Source: Desulfobotulus mexicanus
GTDB lineage: Bacteria; Desulfobacterota; Desulfobacteria; Desulfobacterales; ASO4-4
DNA length: 64,000 bases
Direction of reading: 5' to 3'
Assembly (NCBI RefSeq): GCF_006175995.1
Contig: NZ_VDMB01000002.1
Coordinates: forward strand, 55,112 to 119,111
Part shown: in pieces, positions 1 through 8,729 of the stretch
Layout: every line of letters starts with the position of its first letter
How positions within the stretch are numbered: the first letter of the stretch is position 1
The notes under the pieces: model-generated
The model's input: only the letters and a program-made list of their open reading frames with translations
What the model was told of the DNA's origin: nothing
Database searches by the model: none
Made by a program: the position numbers and the translations under genes

Positions 1-18
1 AGGCGGAGGCCCTTCAGC

Positions 19-909
19 ATGGCGGCGCATGAGCCGGAAAAAAAGGATACATGGGATGTTGGAAGGGTTCTTCGATGGACCACGGAATACTTTGCTACCC
101 ATGGCATTGACAGTCCCCGCCTGACAGCGGAGCTGCTTTTGGCCCATTGTCTGGGTACTTCCCGGCTCAATCTCTATCTGCGTTTTGACCAGCCCCTTAA
201 TCCATCGGAGCGTGAAGCTTTCAGGCATCTGATACGGCGAAGGTCATCAAGGGAGCCTGTGGCCCATATTGTCGGAGAGCGCAGTTTCTGGACTCTGGAT
301 CTGGAGACCGGTCCCCAGGCGCTGATTCCAAGGCCGGATACGGAAACCCTGGTCTCTGAGGCCCTGAAATATCTGCCGGAAGACAGGTCCTGTCGGGTTC
401 TGGATCTGGGAACGGGGACGGGTTGTATTGCTCTGGCTTTGGCGTCGGAACGTCCTTTATGTACTGTTTTTGCAGTAGATATTTCCCTTGCTGCCTGCTT
501 GCTTGCTCAAAAAAATATTCGGAATGCGGATCTCGTTTCCAGGGTTTTTCCTGTAACGGCCAGCTGGTGCGGGGCATTTAGGCGGGATGCGCTTTTTGAT
601 CTTGTTGTTTCCAATCCTCCTTATATTCCTACTGCCCACATGGCAGCCCTTGCTCCGGAAGTGAAAGATCATGAACCTCCCCTTGCTCTGGATGGAGGTG
701 CTGACGGGCTTTCTGCCTATCGCGGCCTTGTTTCCGAGGTCAGGAATGTGCTGGTGCCTGGTTCTTATTTTCTGCTTGAAATCGGGTATGATCAGTATGA
801 GTATGTATCTTCCTTGTTTGCAGAGACCGGGGATTATGATGTTTTCCCCTGCGTCAAGGATATGGCAGGTAAGGAAAGGGTTGTGGTTTTACGGCGCAAA
901 CTCAACTAA
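19..909 (+). CDS. prmC: Peptide chain release factor N5-glutamine methyltransferase
   Basis: PrmC (HemK) uses S-adenosylmethionine to methylate the glutamine of the GGQ loop of release factors RF1 and RF2, which raises termination efficiency in the cytoplasm. The 296-residue protein has the N-terminal helical release-factor-binding domain (about 1-95). A Rossmann methyltransferase domain follows, with the SAM motif DLGTGTG from residue 129 and the diagnostic catalytic NPPY at 199-202. Length and motifs are normal for the family. The ATG has a GGAGG 9 bases upstream, at the very edge of the window, so the gene is probably complete. In many bacteria it follows prfA, which would lie outside this window. 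Confidence 0.96.
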   Translation: MAAHEPEKKDTWDVGRVLRWTTEYFATHGIDSPRLTAELLLAHCLGTSRLNLYLRFDQPLNPSEREAFRHLIRRRSSREPVAHIVGERSFWTLDLETGPQALIPRPDTETLVSEALKYLPEDRSCRVLDLGTGTGCIALALASERPLCTVFAVDISLAACLLAQKNIRNADLVSRVFPVTASWCGAFRRDALFDLVVSNPPYIPTAHMAALAPEVKDHEPPLALDGGADGLSAYRGLVSEVRNVLVPGSYFLLEIGYDQYEYVSSLFAETGDYDVFPCVKDMAGKERVVVLRRKLN

Positions 910-927
910 GTGCTTGCCGACAGGACT

Positions 928-948
928 TGATATCTGATACTGATATCA
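928..948. repeat. Small inverted repeat after prmC
   Basis: A 7-bp perfect inverted repeat (TGATATC / GATATCA, 7-base spacer) lies 19 bases after the prmC stop. It has no following T-run, so it is not a good intrinsic terminator. It could be an operator or a weak transcript end ahead of rpsB. The role is unknown. Confidence 0.4.
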
Positions 949-1070
949 GGTTAATGAAAAGTCTTTGAGTGAAAGGGCTTTCATGTAAGGTATTTTAACA
1001 CGTCTTTGGATCCGGATCCCGGTGCCGCATGCGGTTGGACCCGGAAAGGAAGAGGGCGGCAGATCAACCA

Positions 1071-1094
1071 AAAGAAGCGGTTTGTAACCGCAGG
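1071..1094 (+). promoter_or_regulatory. Hairpin and ribosome binding site in the rpsB leader
   Basis: A small hairpin (GCGGTT, loop TGT, AACCGC) sits directly before the AGGAG ribosome binding site of rpsB. The leader between prmC and rpsB is almost 200 bases long, which leaves room for ribosomal-protein autoregulation. Hairpin and SD are seen in the sequence; regulation is inferred. Confidence 0.4.
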
Positions 1095-1105
1095 AGAAGT
1101 GGTAC

Positions 1106-1954
1106 ATGGCGTATGTAACAATGAAGGAGCTGTTGGAAGCGGGCGTACATTTCGGACACCAGACCAAGCGCTGGAACCCTAAAATGAAGCCCTATATTTT
1201 TGGTGCAAGAAACGGGATTTATATTCTGGATCTCCAGAAGACCGTCCGTATGTTCCGCAAGGCCTATGATTTCGTTGCGGATGTGGGGGCCAGCGGAGAA
1301 TCCATTCTTTTTGTAGGTACCAAAAAGCAGGCCAGAGAAGCAATTTATGAAGAAGCCAACCGCGCGGAAGCTTATTATGTACAGAACCGCTGGCTGGGTG
1401 GTATGCTGACCAACTTTCAGACCGTAAAGCAGAGTATCGAACGTCTGAAGTACCTGAAAGATATCCAGAATGATGGTTCCATCGAGCTTTTTCCCAAAAA
1501 GGAAAGGCTTTCCATGATCAAGGATCAGGAAAAGCTGGAATCCACACTGGGCGGGATTCAGAACATGACCCGTCTGCCGGGTTGCATGTTTATTGTAGAC
1601 CCAAAAAATGAAGCCATTGCCATAAAGGAAGCCAAGCGTCTCGGTATTCCAACGGTTGCTGTGGTGGATACCAACTGTGATCCCGATGATATTGATTTTC
1701 CCATCCCCGGTAACGATGACGCCATCCGAGCCATTCGCCTTATCGCTTCCCGCATTGCCGACGCTTATCTTGAGGGTCGGGGTCGTTATGAAGAAAAAAT
1801 GCATGCGGTCACTGATAAGGAAGAGGGCGACGCGCCTGTTTCTGCAGATATGAAACCCGGCGAGCGTAAGATTATTGCCGATGGCAGCGACGGACCTGTG
1901 ATTGAAGTGATTAAAAAAAGCACGGAACCTGCTGCGGGTGAAGTTTCTGAGTAA
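1106..1954 (+). CDS. rpsB: 30S ribosomal protein S2
   Basis: S2 is a late-assembling protein of the small ribosomal subunit and is needed for S1 binding. The start ([20 protein letters not shown]) and the FVGTKKQA and [10 protein letters not shown] segments are typical of S2. At 282 residues it is about 40 longer than E. coli S2 because of an acidic, low-complexity C-terminal tail (from about residue 235). AGGAG lies 12-16 bases before the ATG. It heads the conserved order rpsB-tsf-pyrH-frr-uppS-cdsA-dxr-rseP, in which translation and envelope synthesis genes are commonly co-located. Confidence 0.98.
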   Translation: MAYVTMKELLEAGVHFGHQTKRWNPKMKPYIFGARNGIYILDLQKTVRMFRKAYDFVADVGASGESILFVGTKKQAREAIYEEANRAEAYYVQNRWLGGMLTNFQTVKQSIERLKYLKDIQNDGSIELFPKKERLSMIKDQEKLESTLGGIQNMTRLPGCMFIVDPKNEAIAIKEAKRLGIPTVAVVDTNCDPDDIDFPIPGNDDAIRAIRLIASRIADAYLEGRGRYEEKMHAVTDKEEGDAPVSADMKPGERKIIADGSDGPVIEVIKKSTEPAAGEVSE

Positions 1955-2008
1955 GCAGGATCATGTTCATAGTTTTTAATCCATATATATAAGATATGAT
2001 GTACAGCT

Positions 2009-2055
2009 CCGGAGAACCTGCGGAATTTGTAATGATTCGTTACAAGGTTCTCCGG
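2009..2055 (+). promoter_or_regulatory. Nested intercistronic hairpin between rpsB and tsf
   Basis: A perfect 11-bp inverted repeat (CCGGAGAACCT / AGGTTCTCCGG) encloses a second perfect 6-bp repeat (TTGTAA / TTACAA). Together they predict one long stem-loop of 47 bases in the 138-base gap between rpsB and tsf. No T-run follows, so it is not a standard terminator. It could be an RNA-processing or autoregulation site that sets S2 against EF-Ts levels; that role is inferred. Confidence 0.6.
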
Positions 2056-2092
2056 GGATGTATAGCAGACATCAGAAAGGGTAGACGTTTCC

Positions 2093-2689
2093 ATGGCGGA
2101 AATCAGCGCAGAAATGGTTAAGGAGCTTCGGGGAAAGACCGGGGCTGGTATTATGGATTGCAAGGCGGCTTTGAAAGAAAACGATGGTGATCTGGAAAAA
2201 GCTGTAGATTATTTAAGAAAAAAAGGTCTTGCGACGGCCAAGAAAAAGGCCGGAAGGGAAGCTTCCGAGGGACGTGTGGAGGCTTATATCCATATGGGTG
2301 GCAAGATCGGTGTTCTTGTGGAAGTGGGTTGTGAGACTGATTTTGTTGCCAAAAATGATGACTTTATTGATTTTTGCCGCAGCATTGCCATGCACATTGC
2401 GGCTTCGGCACCCATGGGACTTGCTGCTGAAGATATTCCAGCCGACGTTATTGCCCGAGAAAGGGATGTGTATCGTGGCCAGCTGCTGGAAGAAGGCAAG
2501 CCCGAGAACATGGTGGATAAAATTGTTGAAGGAAAAATCAATAAGTTTTATAAAGATGCCTGCCTTCTGTCTCAGCCCTACATCAAAGATCCCAAGCTGA
2601 CGGTTCAGGATATTGTGAATGAGACCGTGGGCAAAATTGGTGAGAATATCGTGATCAAGCGGTTTAGCCGCTACCAGATTGGAGCCTGA
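2093..2689 (+). CDS. tsf: Translation elongation factor Ts
   Basis: EF-Ts is the guanine nucleotide exchange factor that recycles EF-Tu-GDP to EF-Tu-GTP. The N-terminal UBA-like region contains the family signature [16 protein letters not shown] (about 13-28). The core domain has [12 protein letters not shown] (about 78-89), which contacts EF-Tu. At 198 residues it is the short form known from Thermus and many delta-proteobacteria, lacking the second core repeat and coiled coil of the 283-residue E. coli protein. Its last 11 bases overlap the start of pyrH, which suggests translational coupling. Confidence 0.97.
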   Translation: MAEISAEMVKELRGKTGAGIMDCKAALKENDGDLEKAVDYLRKKGLATAKKKAGREASEGRVEAYIHMGGKIGVLVEVGCETDFVAKNDDFIDFCRSIAMHIAASAPMGLAAEDIPADVIARERDVYRGQLLEEGKPENMVDKIVEGKINKFYKDACLLSQPYIKDPKLTVQDIVNETVGKIGENIVIKRFSRYQIGA

Positions 2690-3407
2690 TACCTTGGAGC
2701 CCAGATATAAGCGGATATTGTTGAAGTTGAGTGGGGAAGCCCTTATGGGAGATCAGGGCTTTGGCATCCGTCCGGATATTCTGCAGTATGTGGCAGAGGA
2801 AATCCGCTCGATACATGATCTGGGCGTAGAGGTAGCGGTGGTGGTGGGCGGAGGGAATATCTTCCGTGGCATAGCCGCCAGTTCCTACGGTATGGATCGT
2901 GCTTCCGCAGACCATATGGGCATGCTGGCAACGGTGATAAATTCCCTTGCCCTTCAGGGAACTCTGGAAGGCAAGGGGCTTCAGACCCGTGTTCAGTCGG
3001 CCATATCCATGCATGAGGTCTGTGAGCCTTTTATTCTGCGACGGGCGGTGCGGCATCTCGAAAAGGGGCGCATTGTTATTTTTGCAGCAGGTACGGGAAG
3101 TCCTTATTTCACAACGGATACGGCGGCGGTTCTGAGGGCTCAGGAAATCCATGCGGAAATTCTTCTGAAGGCTACCAAGGTGAACGGCGTCTATGATTCC
3201 GATCCTGAGAAAAATAAAGATGCAAAACTGATCAAAAAGCTTACCTATATGCAAGTCCTGGAGCGTCAGCTCCAGGTGATGGATATGACAGCTATTTCCC
3301 TTGCTATGGATAATGGGCTGCCCTTAAGTGTCTTTGATCTTCTTGGCAAGGGCAATATTGCCCGGGTTGTATGCGGTGATGAGAGTATTGGCACCCTGAT
3401 CCGCTGA
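2679..3407 (+). CDS. pyrH: Uridylate kinase (UMP kinase)
   Basis: PyrH phosphorylates UMP to UDP with ATP, a step of pyrimidine nucleotide synthesis, and acts as a cytoplasmic hexamer. It belongs to the amino-acid-kinase fold, not the NMP kinase fold. Visible motifs are [10 protein letters not shown] near residue 15, the glycine-rich GGGNIFRG near 60 and the acceptor-side [12 protein letters not shown] near 140. The length of 242 residues is normal. The ATG lies inside the 3' end of tsf (11-base overlap). No frameshift or missing key residue was seen. Confidence 0.97.
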   Translation: MEPDTLEPRYKRILLKLSGEALMGDQGFGIRPDILQYVAEEIRSIHDLGVEVAVVVGGGNIFRGIAASSYGMDRASADHMGMLATVINSLALQGTLEGKGLQTRVQSAISMHEVCEPFILRRAVRHLEKGRIVIFAAGTGSPYFTTDTAAVLRAQEIHAEILLKATKVNGVYDSDPEKNKDAKLIKKLTYMQVLERQLQVMDMTAISLAMDNGLPLSVFDLLGKGNIARVVCGDESIGTLIR

Positions 3408-3494
3408 TTTCTGACAGCTCTGCCATGGAACAGATCCTGATGCTTTTAGTCTGGGTTTTTTTGGAATGTCAGGTCACAAAAAAAGGATTGCAAT

Positions 3495-4052
3495 ATGCTG
3501 GATACCGTTTACTCAGAAACACAGGAAAAGATGGCCAGGGCCATTGATGGTCTGAAGGCTGAACTTTTGAAGGTGCGCACGGGAAGAGCTTCTGCAAATA
3601 TGCTGGATTCCGTACGTGTGGATTATTACGGAACCCTTACTCCGCTGCACCAGATGGCTTCCATTTCCACACCTGAAAGCCGCCTTCTTGTGATACAGCC
3701 CTGGGATGCCACGGCCATGAAGGAGATAGAAAAGGGGATTCTTAAAGCCAATGTGGGGCTTACGCCCTCCAACGATGGCAAGGTGATCCGTATTTCCATC
3801 CCTCCTTTGACCGAAGAGAGACGCAAGGATATTGTAAAGCAGGTGGGAAAAACCTGTGAGGAATATAAGGTCGGCGTAAGAAATCTGCGCAGAGATGCCA
3901 ATGAATCCCTGAAAGCCTTTAAAAAAGACGGTGATATCTCAGAGGATGAGCTGTTCAAGGGTCAGGATCAGATCCAGAAGCTGACCGATGATTATATCCG
4001 TCAGATTGAAGATCTTCAGAAGGTGAAAGAGAAGGAAGTCCTTGAATTCTGA
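3495..4052 (+). CDS. frr: Ribosome recycling factor
   Basis: RRF works with EF-G to split post-termination ribosomes into subunits. The 185-residue protein has the normal length and the usual features: the conserved KVRTGRA segment near residue 27, a domain II with the PPLTEERR segment near 103, and a basic helix with VRNLRRDAN near 127. AAGGA lies 7 bases before the ATG. It is relevant that the EF-G in this window (16.4-18.5 kb) belongs to the mitochondrial-like group, in which translocation and recycling are divided between two EF-G paralogues. Confidence 0.97.
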   Translation: MLDTVYSETQEKMARAIDGLKAELLKVRTGRASANMLDSVRVDYYGTLTPLHQMASISTPESRLLVIQPWDATAMKEIEKGILKANVGLTPSNDGKVIRISIPPLTEERRKDIVKQVGKTCEEYKVGVRNLRRDANESLKAFKKDGDISEDELFKGQDQIQKLTDDYIRQIEDLQKVKEKEVLEF

Positions 4053-4782
4053 ACTGCCTGAGGGTTTTTCCGCTGAATCCATTCCTGTCCATGTGGCCAT
4101 TATCATGGATGGGAATGGACGATGGGCTAAAAAACGGCTTATGAATCGTGTAAAGGGCCATGAAAAGGGCTCTGAAACCGTTCGTAATGTGGTGCGTACC
4201 AGCCGGGAAATGGGAATTTCCTACCTGAGTCTTTATGCCTTTTCCACGGAAAACTGGGATCGGCCCAAAAGCGAAGTGGCAACCCTTATGTCCCTGCTTC
4301 GCCGTTTTCTGGCTTCCGAACGTGAGGAGATGCTGGAAAATAATATCCGTCTCAATGCCATCGGAGAGCTGGACAGGCTTCCCGATAAGGTAAGGTCGGA
4401 TCTTGAAAATATCATGGTGGAAACGGCAGGGAACACTGGCATGGTGCTGACCCTCTGTTTGAGCTATGGTGCCAGGGATGAGCTGACAGCGGCCATGCGT
4501 GCCGTGGCCATCAAGGTAGGGCAGGGCCTCTTGAACCCGGAAAGCCTTTCCCAGGAAGATCTTGCCGGCCACCTGTATACGGCGGGAATGCCGGACCCGG
4601 ATCTTCTGATCCGCACCAGTGGTGAGATGCGCCTTTCCAATTTCATGCTCTGGCAGTTGGCTTATACGGAGTTTGTTTTTTCGCCGACCCTCTGGCCGGA
4701 TTTTTCTGAGCAGGAATATCTGGAAATACTCAAAGGGTATCAGGAACGGGACCGGCGTTTCGGTAAAGTAAAAGATGCCTGA
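4042..4782 (+). CDS. uppS: Isoprenyl transferase (undecaprenyl diphosphate synthase)
   Basis: UppS condenses isopentenyl diphosphate units onto farnesyl diphosphate with cis geometry to make undecaprenyl diphosphate, the lipid carrier for peptidoglycan and O-antigen. The family motifs are clear: IIMDGNGRWAK with the catalytic Asp near residue 23, the FSTENW block, and RTSGEMRLSNFMLWQLAY near the C-terminus. The start is probably TTG at 4042, since AAGGAAG is properly spaced; it overlaps frr by 11 bases and implies coupling. The 246-residue length is typical. Confidence 0.95.
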   Translation: MNSELPEGFSAESIPVHVAIIMDGNGRWAKKRLMNRVKGHEKGSETVRNVVRTSREMGISYLSLYAFSTENWDRPKSEVATLMSLLRRFLASEREEMLENNIRLNAIGELDRLPDKVRSDLENIMVETAGNTGMVLTLCLSYGARDELTAAMRAVAIKVGQGLLNPESLSQEDLAGHLYTAGMPDPDLLIRTSGEMRLSNFMLWQLAYTEFVFSPTLWPDFSEQEYLEILKGYQERDRRFGKVKDA

Positions 4783-4884
4783 TTCCATGGGAATATGCCC
4801 ATGGCAGCCTGTGGGATCTTCCTGATAGGGAAGATCCTTTTTTTTCATCAAAAGCCGGATGATCCGGTTGAAACGGAGACCGAT

Positions 4885-5691
4885 ATGCATGGAACCCGTT
4901 GGCTTACCGCCATACTGGCCCTTCCCCTTCTGGTCTGGCTGATTGCGGCAGGGGGTCCTTTTCTATTTTTTCTGATGATACTTGCCGTGTCACTTATTGC
5001 ACAGTCGGAATATCATCACATCATGGATGCAAGATCTGCTCTGTCTCCGGAATCAGAATTGCGCTGGGTTGCCCGTCTTGGACTGTCTTTTCCGGTTCTT
5101 TTTTCTTTCTGGGGGCTGGGCGGTCTTTTTGCCGGACTTTGTCTTGCTTTTTTTCTTCTTACAGCTTTCTGCATGCTCCGCTTCGGCCCGCGTCCGGGCC
5201 TTTTATCTGCCATTCCAGTCGAAATGCAGGGTTTTTTATGGATAGCTTTTCCTCTGGCCTGCCTCGGGGTGCTGCGTATGACAGACCATGGCATTGCCTG
5301 GGTTTTTTTTACCCTTCTCCTTGTAGCGTCCGGAGATACGGGGGCCTACTATGCGGGCAGGTTTTTCGGGAAGCGTAAGCTGGCTCCGGCCATTAGCCCG
5401 GCAAAAACCCTGGAAGGCTTTTTGGGTGGCGTGATTCTTACCCTTGTCATGGCCTTTTTGTTTAAAATCTTTTTCCTGCCGTCCTTTTCCATGATTCCCG
5501 TTCTTTTGACTGCCCTTGTAACTGCCTTTGTGGCCCCTTTGGGGGACCTTTTTGAGTCCATGCAGAAAAGGCTTTCCAATGTAAAGGATTCAGGAACCCT
5601 TTTGCCCGGGCATGGTGGTATGCTGGACCGCATCGATGCCCTTCTCTTTGCGGTGCCTGTGGTCATGATGATGCGGATATGGGTGTGCTGA
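4885..5691 (+). CDS. cdsA: Phosphatidate cytidylyltransferase
   Basis: CdsA makes CDP-diacylglycerol from phosphatidic acid and CTP in the inner membrane, the entry point to phospholipid synthesis. The 268-residue protein is highly hydrophobic with about seven or eight predicted membrane spans. It contains the DTGAYYAGRFFGKRKLAP and SPAKTLEGFLGG segments, then DLFESMQKRLSNVKDSG and PGHGGMLDRIDALLFA, which are the CDP-alcohol transferase signature. The open frame extends upstream to 4795. ATG at 4885 is preferred because GGAG lies 7 bases upstream and the 30 extra residues do not resemble the family. dxr follows after 4 bases. Confidence 0.95.
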   Translation: MHGTRWLTAILALPLLVWLIAAGGPFLFFLMILAVSLIAQSEYHHIMDARSALSPESELRWVARLGLSFPVLFSFWGLGGLFAGLCLAFFLLTAFCMLRFGPRPGLLSAIPVEMQGFLWIAFPLACLGVLRMTDHGIAWVFFTLLLVASGDTGAYYAGRFFGKRKLAPAISPAKTLEGFLGGVILTLVMAFLFKIFFLPSFSMIPVLLTALVTAFVAPLGDLFESMQKRLSNVKDSGTLLPGHGGMLDRIDALLFAVPVVMMMRIWVC

Positions 5692-5695
5692 AACC

Positions 5696-6847
5696 ATGAA
5701 AAATCTTTGTATTTTGGGATGTACAGGCTCCATCGGCTGTAATGTGGTGGAAATAGTCCGCAGGTTTCCGGACCGTTACAGGGCCATTGTCCTTGCGGCG
5801 GGGGACAATGTTGATCTTCTCTGTGAGCAGATTGTTCTGCTGAAACCCCTTGTGGTGATTCTGCGTACGGAGGCTGGAGCCCTTGCACTGAAAAAGAGTG
5901 GTTTTGCCCAGGGTATTGAAATTCTTTACGGTGATGCCGGGTATGTTGCTGCGGCTACCCATCCGGAAGTGGATACCGTGGTTGCCGCCATTGTCGGAGC
6001 AGCAGGCCTTCTGCCCACCATGGCCGCTGTGGATGCGGGAAAGACCCTTGCCCTTGCTAATAAGGAATCCCTTGTTGTGGCTGGTGGACTCCTGATGCCC
6101 CTGGCCCGCCAGCGGGGAGTGGATATCCTTCCCGTGGACAGTGAGCATTCCGCTGTGTTCCAGTGTCTTTCCGGTCAAAGGGAAAGGGATGTGGCAAAGC
6201 TTCTGCTCACGGCATCCGGAGGCCCCTTCAGAACCCGCCATAAAAGTAGTTTTAAAGATATAAGGCCCGAAGATGCCCTTGCCCACCCCACATGGAATAT
6301 GGGCAAAAAAATATCCATAGATTCCGCCACCCTGATGAATAAGGGACTGGAAGTCATTGAGGCCATGCATCTTTTTTCAGTTCCCGTGGAAAAAATTGAT
6401 GTGGTGGTGCATCCCCAGAGCATTGTGCATTCCATGGTTGCCTTTTGTGATGGTACGGTGATGGCACAGATGGGAATTCCTGACATGAAAGGGGCCATTG
6501 CCCTCGCTTTATCCTGGCCTGATCGGCTGCCCCTGAATCTGCCTTTGCCGGATTTTTCTGATCTGGATATGCGCATGGAGGCCCCGGATCTGGAACGCTT
6601 TCCCTGCCTAGGCCTTGCCTTTGATGCTGCCCGTGAAGGGGGGATTTTTCCTGCTGTCCTGAATGCTGCCAATGAAGTGGCTGTGGATGCTTTTTTACAG
6701 GGCCGCATTCCCTTTACCCGAATTTCCGAGCTCATTGCCGAAACTCTGATGCGCACTGAGAATAGGAATGTCAAAGACCTGGAGGATCTTTTGCAGGCTG
6801 ATGCCGGAGCCAGGCAGACAGCCCTGTCTTTGATCTGTAGTTTTTGA
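5696..6847 (+). CDS. dxr: 1-deoxy-D-xylulose 5-phosphate reductoisomerase
   Basis: Dxr (IspC) carries out the first committed step of the MEP isoprenoid pathway, NADPH-dependent rearrangement and reduction of DXP to 2-C-methyl-D-erythritol 4-phosphate. NADPH is bound by the N-terminal GCTGSIG motif (about residues 8-14). ANKESLVVAG, the metal-binding DSEHSAVFQCL and the HPTWNMGKKISIDSATLMNK region all match the family. The length of 383 residues is normal. It stands between cdsA and rseP, a conserved neighbourhood, and it supplies the isoprenoid precursors used by UppS encoded just upstream. Confidence 0.97.
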   Translation: MKNLCILGCTGSIGCNVVEIVRRFPDRYRAIVLAAGDNVDLLCEQIVLLKPLVVILRTEAGALALKKSGFAQGIEILYGDAGYVAAATHPEVDTVVAAIVGAAGLLPTMAAVDAGKTLALANKESLVVAGGLLMPLARQRGVDILPVDSEHSAVFQCLSGQRERDVAKLLLTASGGPFRTRHKSSFKDIRPEDALAHPTWNMGKKISIDSATLMNKGLEVIEAMHLFSVPVEKIDVVVHPQSIVHSMVAFCDGTVMAQMGIPDMKGAIALALSWPDRLPLNLPLPDFSDLDMRMEAPDLERFPCLGLAFDAAREGGIFPAVLNAANEVAVDAFLQGRIPFTRISELIAETLMRTENRNVKDLEDLLQADAGARQTALSLICSF

Positions 6848-6950
6848 ATGTTTTTCTAAGATTAAAGAGCAGATGATTACTTTCATGAGTATATAAGGAC
6901 TTACCTTTATACAGAACAGTTGCACATAATTTCTGGCATTCGGAGGTTCC

Positions 6951-8291
6951 ATGACCAGCCTTTTATCATTTCTGGTGGTCTTGAGTGTTCTTATTTTTAT
7001 CCATGAGCTGGGCCATTATCTTCTGGCGCGTTTGCTGGGAGTAGGGGTTGAGCGTTTTTCCATCGGTTTTGGTCCGCGTCTTGCCGGATGGAAGTCCGGA
7101 CGGACGGATTTTCGTATTTCCGCCATTCCTCTGGGTGGCTATGTAAAAATGGTGGGAGACGAGCCAGGCGCAGAACTGCCCGCAGAGGATATTCCCTTAT
7201 CTTTTACACACAAGCCCGTATGGAAGCGGATGCTCATTGTGGCGGCGGGACCTTTTTTTAATCTCCTGCTGGCTGTGATTTTTCTCTGGGGCCTTGTTTT
7301 CTGGTACGGTCTTCCTGTGATGGATCCTGTGGTGGGGGATATTGTTTCTGATTCACCGGCGGCTTCTGCGGGTCTTCGCACCGGAGATCTTGTACTCAGT
7401 GTGGATGGCAGGGCTGTGGATACCTGGGAGGATGTTCAGAAGCGGATTAAACGCTACTCGGGCCGGGACGGGCTGGTTTTTGAAATAGACAGGGCAGGGG
7501 ATAAAAGGCAAATCATGGTTTTCCCTGAACCCATGCCCACAAGGGATGCCCTTGGTGCTACCGTGATGCGGACGGGCATTGGTGCAAATCCCTTTGTTCC
7601 TGCGGTGATCGGTTTTGTGAATCCCGGTTTTCCCGCAGAGGATGCCGGACTTAAGTCCGGAGACATGGTTTTGCGTATCAATGGTGAACCCGTGAACACT
7701 TGGATGCAGATGGCAGGAAGAATTCAGGCATCCAGAGGTGAGTCCATGGAGCTGGAAGTAGAGAGGGCCGGGGAACTGATCCGTCTTCACCTGCAGGCAA
7801 GGGAAGAGACCATGGAAGATGGCATGGGAGGAAAAGTGACCCGCCATGTGGTGGGGATTTCTCCGGAGCCTTATGCCAGGGCCAGCCATTTGGGCTTTTT
7901 TGGTGCCATGCTGGAAGGAACAAGGCAGACAGGAGAAATTGTCAAGGTGACGGGTATTGCCCTGGCCCGTATGGTCAAGGGCAGTCTGTCCAGGGACAAT
8001 CTGGGAGGTCCCATTTTCATTGCCCAGATGGCCGGAAGCGAGGCCAGTAAAGGGATTGCCCACCTTCTGGCCTTTATTGCTGTCATCAGCGTGAATCTGG
8101 CCCTTTTGAATCTTCTGCCCATTCCCGTTCTGGACGGGGGGCACTTGCTTTTTTACACCATTGAGCTTATCCGGGGAAAACCCGTCAGCACCCGGGGCCG
8201 GGAAGTTGCCCAGCAGGTGGGTATTTTTCTTCTTTTAAGTTTAATGGTCTTTGCTTTTTATAATGATATTCTGCGTCTGTTTCAGGGATGA
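6951..8291 (+). CDS. rseP: RIP metalloprotease RseP (site-2 protease)
   Basis: RseP is an inner-membrane zinc protease that cleaves transmembrane anti-sigma factors and signal-peptide remnants. The 446-residue protein has the HELGH zinc motif in the first membrane helix (about residues 18-22). Two tandem PDZ domains occupy about 125-205 and 215-300, and the second active-site motif LPIPVLDGGHLL lies near residue 390. The order PDZ-PDZ between the two catalytic helices is as in E. coli RseP. GGAGG lies directly upstream of the ATG. A palindromic repeat begins about 60 bases after its stop. Confidence 0.96.
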   Translation: MTSLLSFLVVLSVLIFIHELGHYLLARLLGVGVERFSIGFGPRLAGWKSGRTDFRISAIPLGGYVKMVGDEPGAELPAEDIPLSFTHKPVWKRMLIVAAGPFFNLLLAVIFLWGLVFWYGLPVMDPVVGDIVSDSPAASAGLRTGDLVLSVDGRAVDTWEDVQKRIKRYSGRDGLVFEIDRAGDKRQIMVFPEPMPTRDALGATVMRTGIGANPFVPAVIGFVNPGFPAEDAGLKSGDMVLRINGEPVNTWMQMAGRIQASRGESMELEVERAGELIRLHLQAREETMEDGMGGKVTRHVVGISPEPYARASHLGFFGAMLEGTRQTGEIVKVTGIALARMVKGSLSRDNLGGPIFIAQMAGSEASKGIAHLLAFIAVISVNLALLNLLPIPVLDGGHLLFYTIELIRGKPVSTRGREVAQQVGIFLLLSLMVFAFYNDILRLFQG

Positions 8292-8354
8292 CGGTAAAGG
8301 AGCATGAACAATTTTTAAGTTTTTGACCTTGATACCCATATTTCAAGATGCTGT

Positions 8355-8709
8355 GTAATTATTAAGTACCGTTTATTCCGAACTGCCAAAGCTGTAGTTG
8401 CAGCAGCTTCGTACTATTGCAAGGCTCCGTGGCTATTTGCAAGTGACATTGCAATCGTTTCGGATCAGAGCTTTGCAGGCCTGTGCGAAAGAAGCGGCAA
8501 ATTGTCTGAGCAGCCACAAGGCAGCGTGCTTAAGCCTGCCATGGTAATCAAAAAGCTTATTCTGCCTATGGCGGGGAGTTTTTGCCGCTTCCGCACAGGG
8601 CAAGAAGCTCTAAGAATAAGATTGCGTCACGGGCAAATAGCCTGGGGCCTGTGCATTTGTCTTGCAGGTATGGTACTTGGAAAACTGTGCTAAACAGTTA
8701 CGATTCTGT
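8355..8709. repeat. Palindromic interspersed element, copy 1
   Basis: This element fills nearly all of the 438-base gap between rseP and purL. It is closely similar, base for base, to 36144-36562 and, in opposite orientation, to 40760-41020. The ends form imperfect terminal inverted repeats of about 20 bp (15 of 20 pair). The interior is also self-complementary: GGCTATTTGC..GTGAC near 8430 pairs with GTCAC..GCAAATAGCC near 8630, and CCTGTGCG..AAGCGGCAAA near 8485 pairs with TTTGCCGCTTCCGCACAGG near 8580. It is therefore either a MITE-like element or a very long RNA hairpin. No credible gene lies inside. Confidence 0.85.
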
Positions 8710-8729
8710 GAACAAGGAAAAGAGATAAT

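Noticed and set aside
8502..8693. Open frames of 60-70 codons in the palindromic element, similar among copies 1 and 3
   Set aside because: The similarity comes from the repeated DNA itself. Copy 2 has an in-frame stop (GAATAA) at the corresponding place, no RBS precedes the frames, and copy 2's left-arm frame is different.
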